DNA of 7,420 nt from an uncultured Pirellulaceae bacterium (GTDB lineage Bacteria; Planctomycetota; Planctomycetia; Pirellulales; Pirellulaceae). This document shows positions 6,175 to 7,420 of the stretch, one piece after another; the first letter of the stretch is position 1, and each line of letters opens with the position of its first letter. Below the pieces are notes generated by a model. That model was not told the DNA's origin. It searched no databases and saw nothing but the letters and a program-made list of their open reading frames with translations. The stretch spans positions 1 to 7,420 of the forward strand of contig CAKQWG010000154.1 of assembly GCA_934278005.1 (NCBI GenBank), given 5' to 3'. Both the position numbers and the translations under genes were made by a program.

Positions 6175-7272
6175 TTACGCCGCGCTGAATTTCAAAAGGA
6201 GATCCTCGAACCGTCGTATCGGCGCTTGAGTAAAGTCGCGCTCAACAAGCTTGCGACCCGCGATTCCCATCGATATCCGGCGCTCCCTGTTCTGAACCAA
6301 ATCGTCCACATGACGTACGAGACTGTCGACATCACCAGGCGGGACAAGAAAGCCGTTATGACCATCCTCAATGATCTCGGGAATTCCACCTACTCGCGTG
6401 GCAACGACGGGCTTACCGCATGCGCCCGCCTCGAGGCTGATCAGACCCAAAGGCTCCTCCCAGCGTGACGGCATCACGATGATGTCTGAACTGTGGTAGA
6501 TGTCCTCTACCCTGCCGACGTAGCCGATATAGCGGATACGCTCATCATTACCGATCATTGCATGGATATCTTCCTGGGTGTATGAGCCGGAAAACTTTTC
6601 CGGATCGCGGCATTCACCGGCAATAAGGAAGCGAACATTGGAGTCCTCAATTCTGCGGGCCATTGCGATGAAATCCTGGACCCCCTTGATTTCGCGGATC
6701 TGGCCAAGGAAGCTTACGACGACGTTATCCTGCTCCAGCCCCAGCGACGCACGGATGTTCTGGCCCGCATCGAAGCGTTTGAGGTTGACCGGGTTGTAGA
6801 TCACCGGCCGCTCCAGCTTGGCGGGAAGGGATTTTTCGGCCGTATATCTCGATACTGCAATCGCCGCACGGCACAGTCGCATCCAGGGGCCAGGCCGGTC
6901 GTTGATCACGTGGTAATGGGCGACGATGGGAATGCGCAGCACCCAAGCTGCAAGGACTTCAGCCGGGCGCCAGAAATTTGAGCCATTGATGTGAACAAGC
7001 GCGACACGTTCGCGTCGAAACAGGGCAACAGCGCGAAAAAAAGCGCCTAGATAGGTGCGCAAATTCCCGGGTTCGGTAAGTGGCCCCCAGATCAGATGGC
7101 GCAACTGGAGGTTTTCAAGTTCTGTGACGATGGGGCCTGATGAGGGCAGCAGAAGTAATGGCTCAAGGCGACTGCGGTCCATCTGGCGCAGTGTGGTGTA
7201 GAGAACACGACTAGCGCCCCCCCAGTCACCACTGCTGCCTGTAACGAAACAAACAACGGGGGTAGGTTTCAT
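6175..7272 (-). CDS. GT4 family glycosyltransferase
   Basis: A 365-residue retaining GT-B glycosyltransferase. The ATG at 7272 is chosen over the longer start at 7398 because the protein then begins at the first beta strand (VVCFVTGSSG), and because the 42 extra residues overlap the tail of an upstream gene in another frame that stops at 7286. Motifs: GDWGGASRV (about residues 15-23) as the N-terminal glycine loop, HINGSNFWRP, VAHYHVI (H119, H121), IAVSRYTAE, IYNPVNLKRF, FLGQIREIKGV with R193 and K196 for donor phosphates, and the EX7E motif EPLGLISLE (E273, E281) followed by GKPVVATRVGG and NGFLVPPGD. All expected catalytic elements are present. It should act in the cytosol on a lipid-linked acceptor. 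The GT-C gene follows after 42 nt and the upstream gene ends 13 nt before it, so the three are probably one unit. The sugar cannot be predicted. Confidence 0.9.
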   Translation of the reverse strand: MKPTPVVCFVTGSSGDWGGASRVLYTTLRQMDRSRLEPLLLLPSSGPIVTELENLQLRHLIWGPLTEPGNLRTYLGAFFRAVALFRRERVALVHINGSNFWRPAEVLAAWVLRIPIVAHYHVINDRPGPWMRLCRAAIAVSRYTAEKSLPAKLERPVIYNPVNLKRFDAGQNIRASLGLEQDNVVVSFLGQIREIKGVQDFIAMARRIEDSNVRFLIAGECRDPEKFSGSYTQEDIHAMIGNDERIRYIGYVGRVEDIYHSSDIIVMPSRWEEPLGLISLEAGACGKPVVATRVGGIPEIIEDGHNGFLVPPGDVDSLVRHVDDLVQNRERRISMGIAGRKLVERDFTQAPIRRFEDLLLKFSAA

Positions 7273-7285
7273 CTCAGTATCAGCT

Positions 7286-7420
7286 TCAAGTGGTTGGCTG
7301 GAATTCAGTGCCGTGTTGGGAAGCGAGCCGGTTGTCGCGGCGTAGGACGGCATCGCCTTCCATCCACTGGCGCAATGACGCCCACAGGCGGGCAGCATGT
7401 TCGGGCTCCTGGGTGACGAG
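7286..7420 (-). CDS. C-terminal tail of an unassigned upstream gene (5' end outside window)
   Basis: Reading the minus strand from base 7420 gives an open frame of 44 codons ending in TGA at 7288-7286, just 13 nt before the GT4 start. The peptide includes EPEHAARLWASLRQWMEGD and ends HGTEFQPTT. A helical segment of this type, alternating Ala/Leu with charged residues, is common at the end of GT-B glycosyltransferases, but 44 residues are too few to assign a family. Reasons to believe it is coding: it runs in phase to the window edge, stops immediately before the next gene on the same strand, and explains the sequence left over once the GT4 start is placed at 7272. It is too short and too incomplete to be picked up by a simple start-to-stop scan. 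Confidence 0.6.
   Translation of the reverse strand, partial: LVTQEPEHAARLWASLRQWMEGDAVLRRDNRLASQHGTEFQPTT

Overview
The window is a piece of a surface or exopolysaccharide biosynthesis locus from a GC-rich Gram-negative proteobacterium. The protein set (a polysaccharide-deacetylase-type protein, PimB-like GT4 enzymes, a secreted TPR protein with Cys motifs, a HAD-UbiA fusion, an ArnE/F-like small transporter and a GT-C membrane protein) and the codon use most suggest a betaproteobacterium, for example Rhodocyclales or Nitrosomonadales. This taxonomic call is inference from protein character only. No mobile element, tRNA, rRNA or CRISPR array is visible. Coding density is nearly complete and no gene-free stretch exceeds about 50 bases.

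Plus strand, left half (1-4511): five co-directional genes with gaps of about 15-30 nt, probably one transcription unit. In order they are the C-terminal part of a polysaccharide deacetylase-like protein (cut by the window edge), a cytosolic GT4 glycosyltransferase, a secreted TPR protein with paired cysteines (C38/C61 and a CxxC near the C-terminus), a fused HAD phosphatase/UbiA prenyltransferase, and a four-helix SMR/EmrE-type membrane protein.

Minus strand, right half (4444-7420): three co-directional genes running toward the first set. In transcription order they are the last 44 codons of an unassigned protein, a second GT4 glycosyltransferase whose true start is probably at 7272 rather than the more distal ATG at 7398, and a polytopic GT-C-like protein of about 562 residues. 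The two units converge tail to tail, and the SMR and GT-C reading frames overlap by 68 bp.

How they may work together: the two GT4 enzymes probably extend a lipid-linked glycan in the cytosol. The HAD-UbiA fusion, the SMR protein and the GT-C protein are the three classes expected for a lipid-phosphate-sugar branch: put a sugar phosphate on polyprenyl phosphate and remove the extra phosphate, flip the product across the inner membrane, and transfer the sugar on the periplasmic side. By analogy with decaprenyl-phosphoryl-ribose/arabinose biosynthesis the sugar could be a pentofuranose. The DprE1/DprE2-type epimerase pair is not in this window, so arabinose is unproven. The TPR protein with the CRFCP motif is the least understood gene here and the best candidate for something undescribed.
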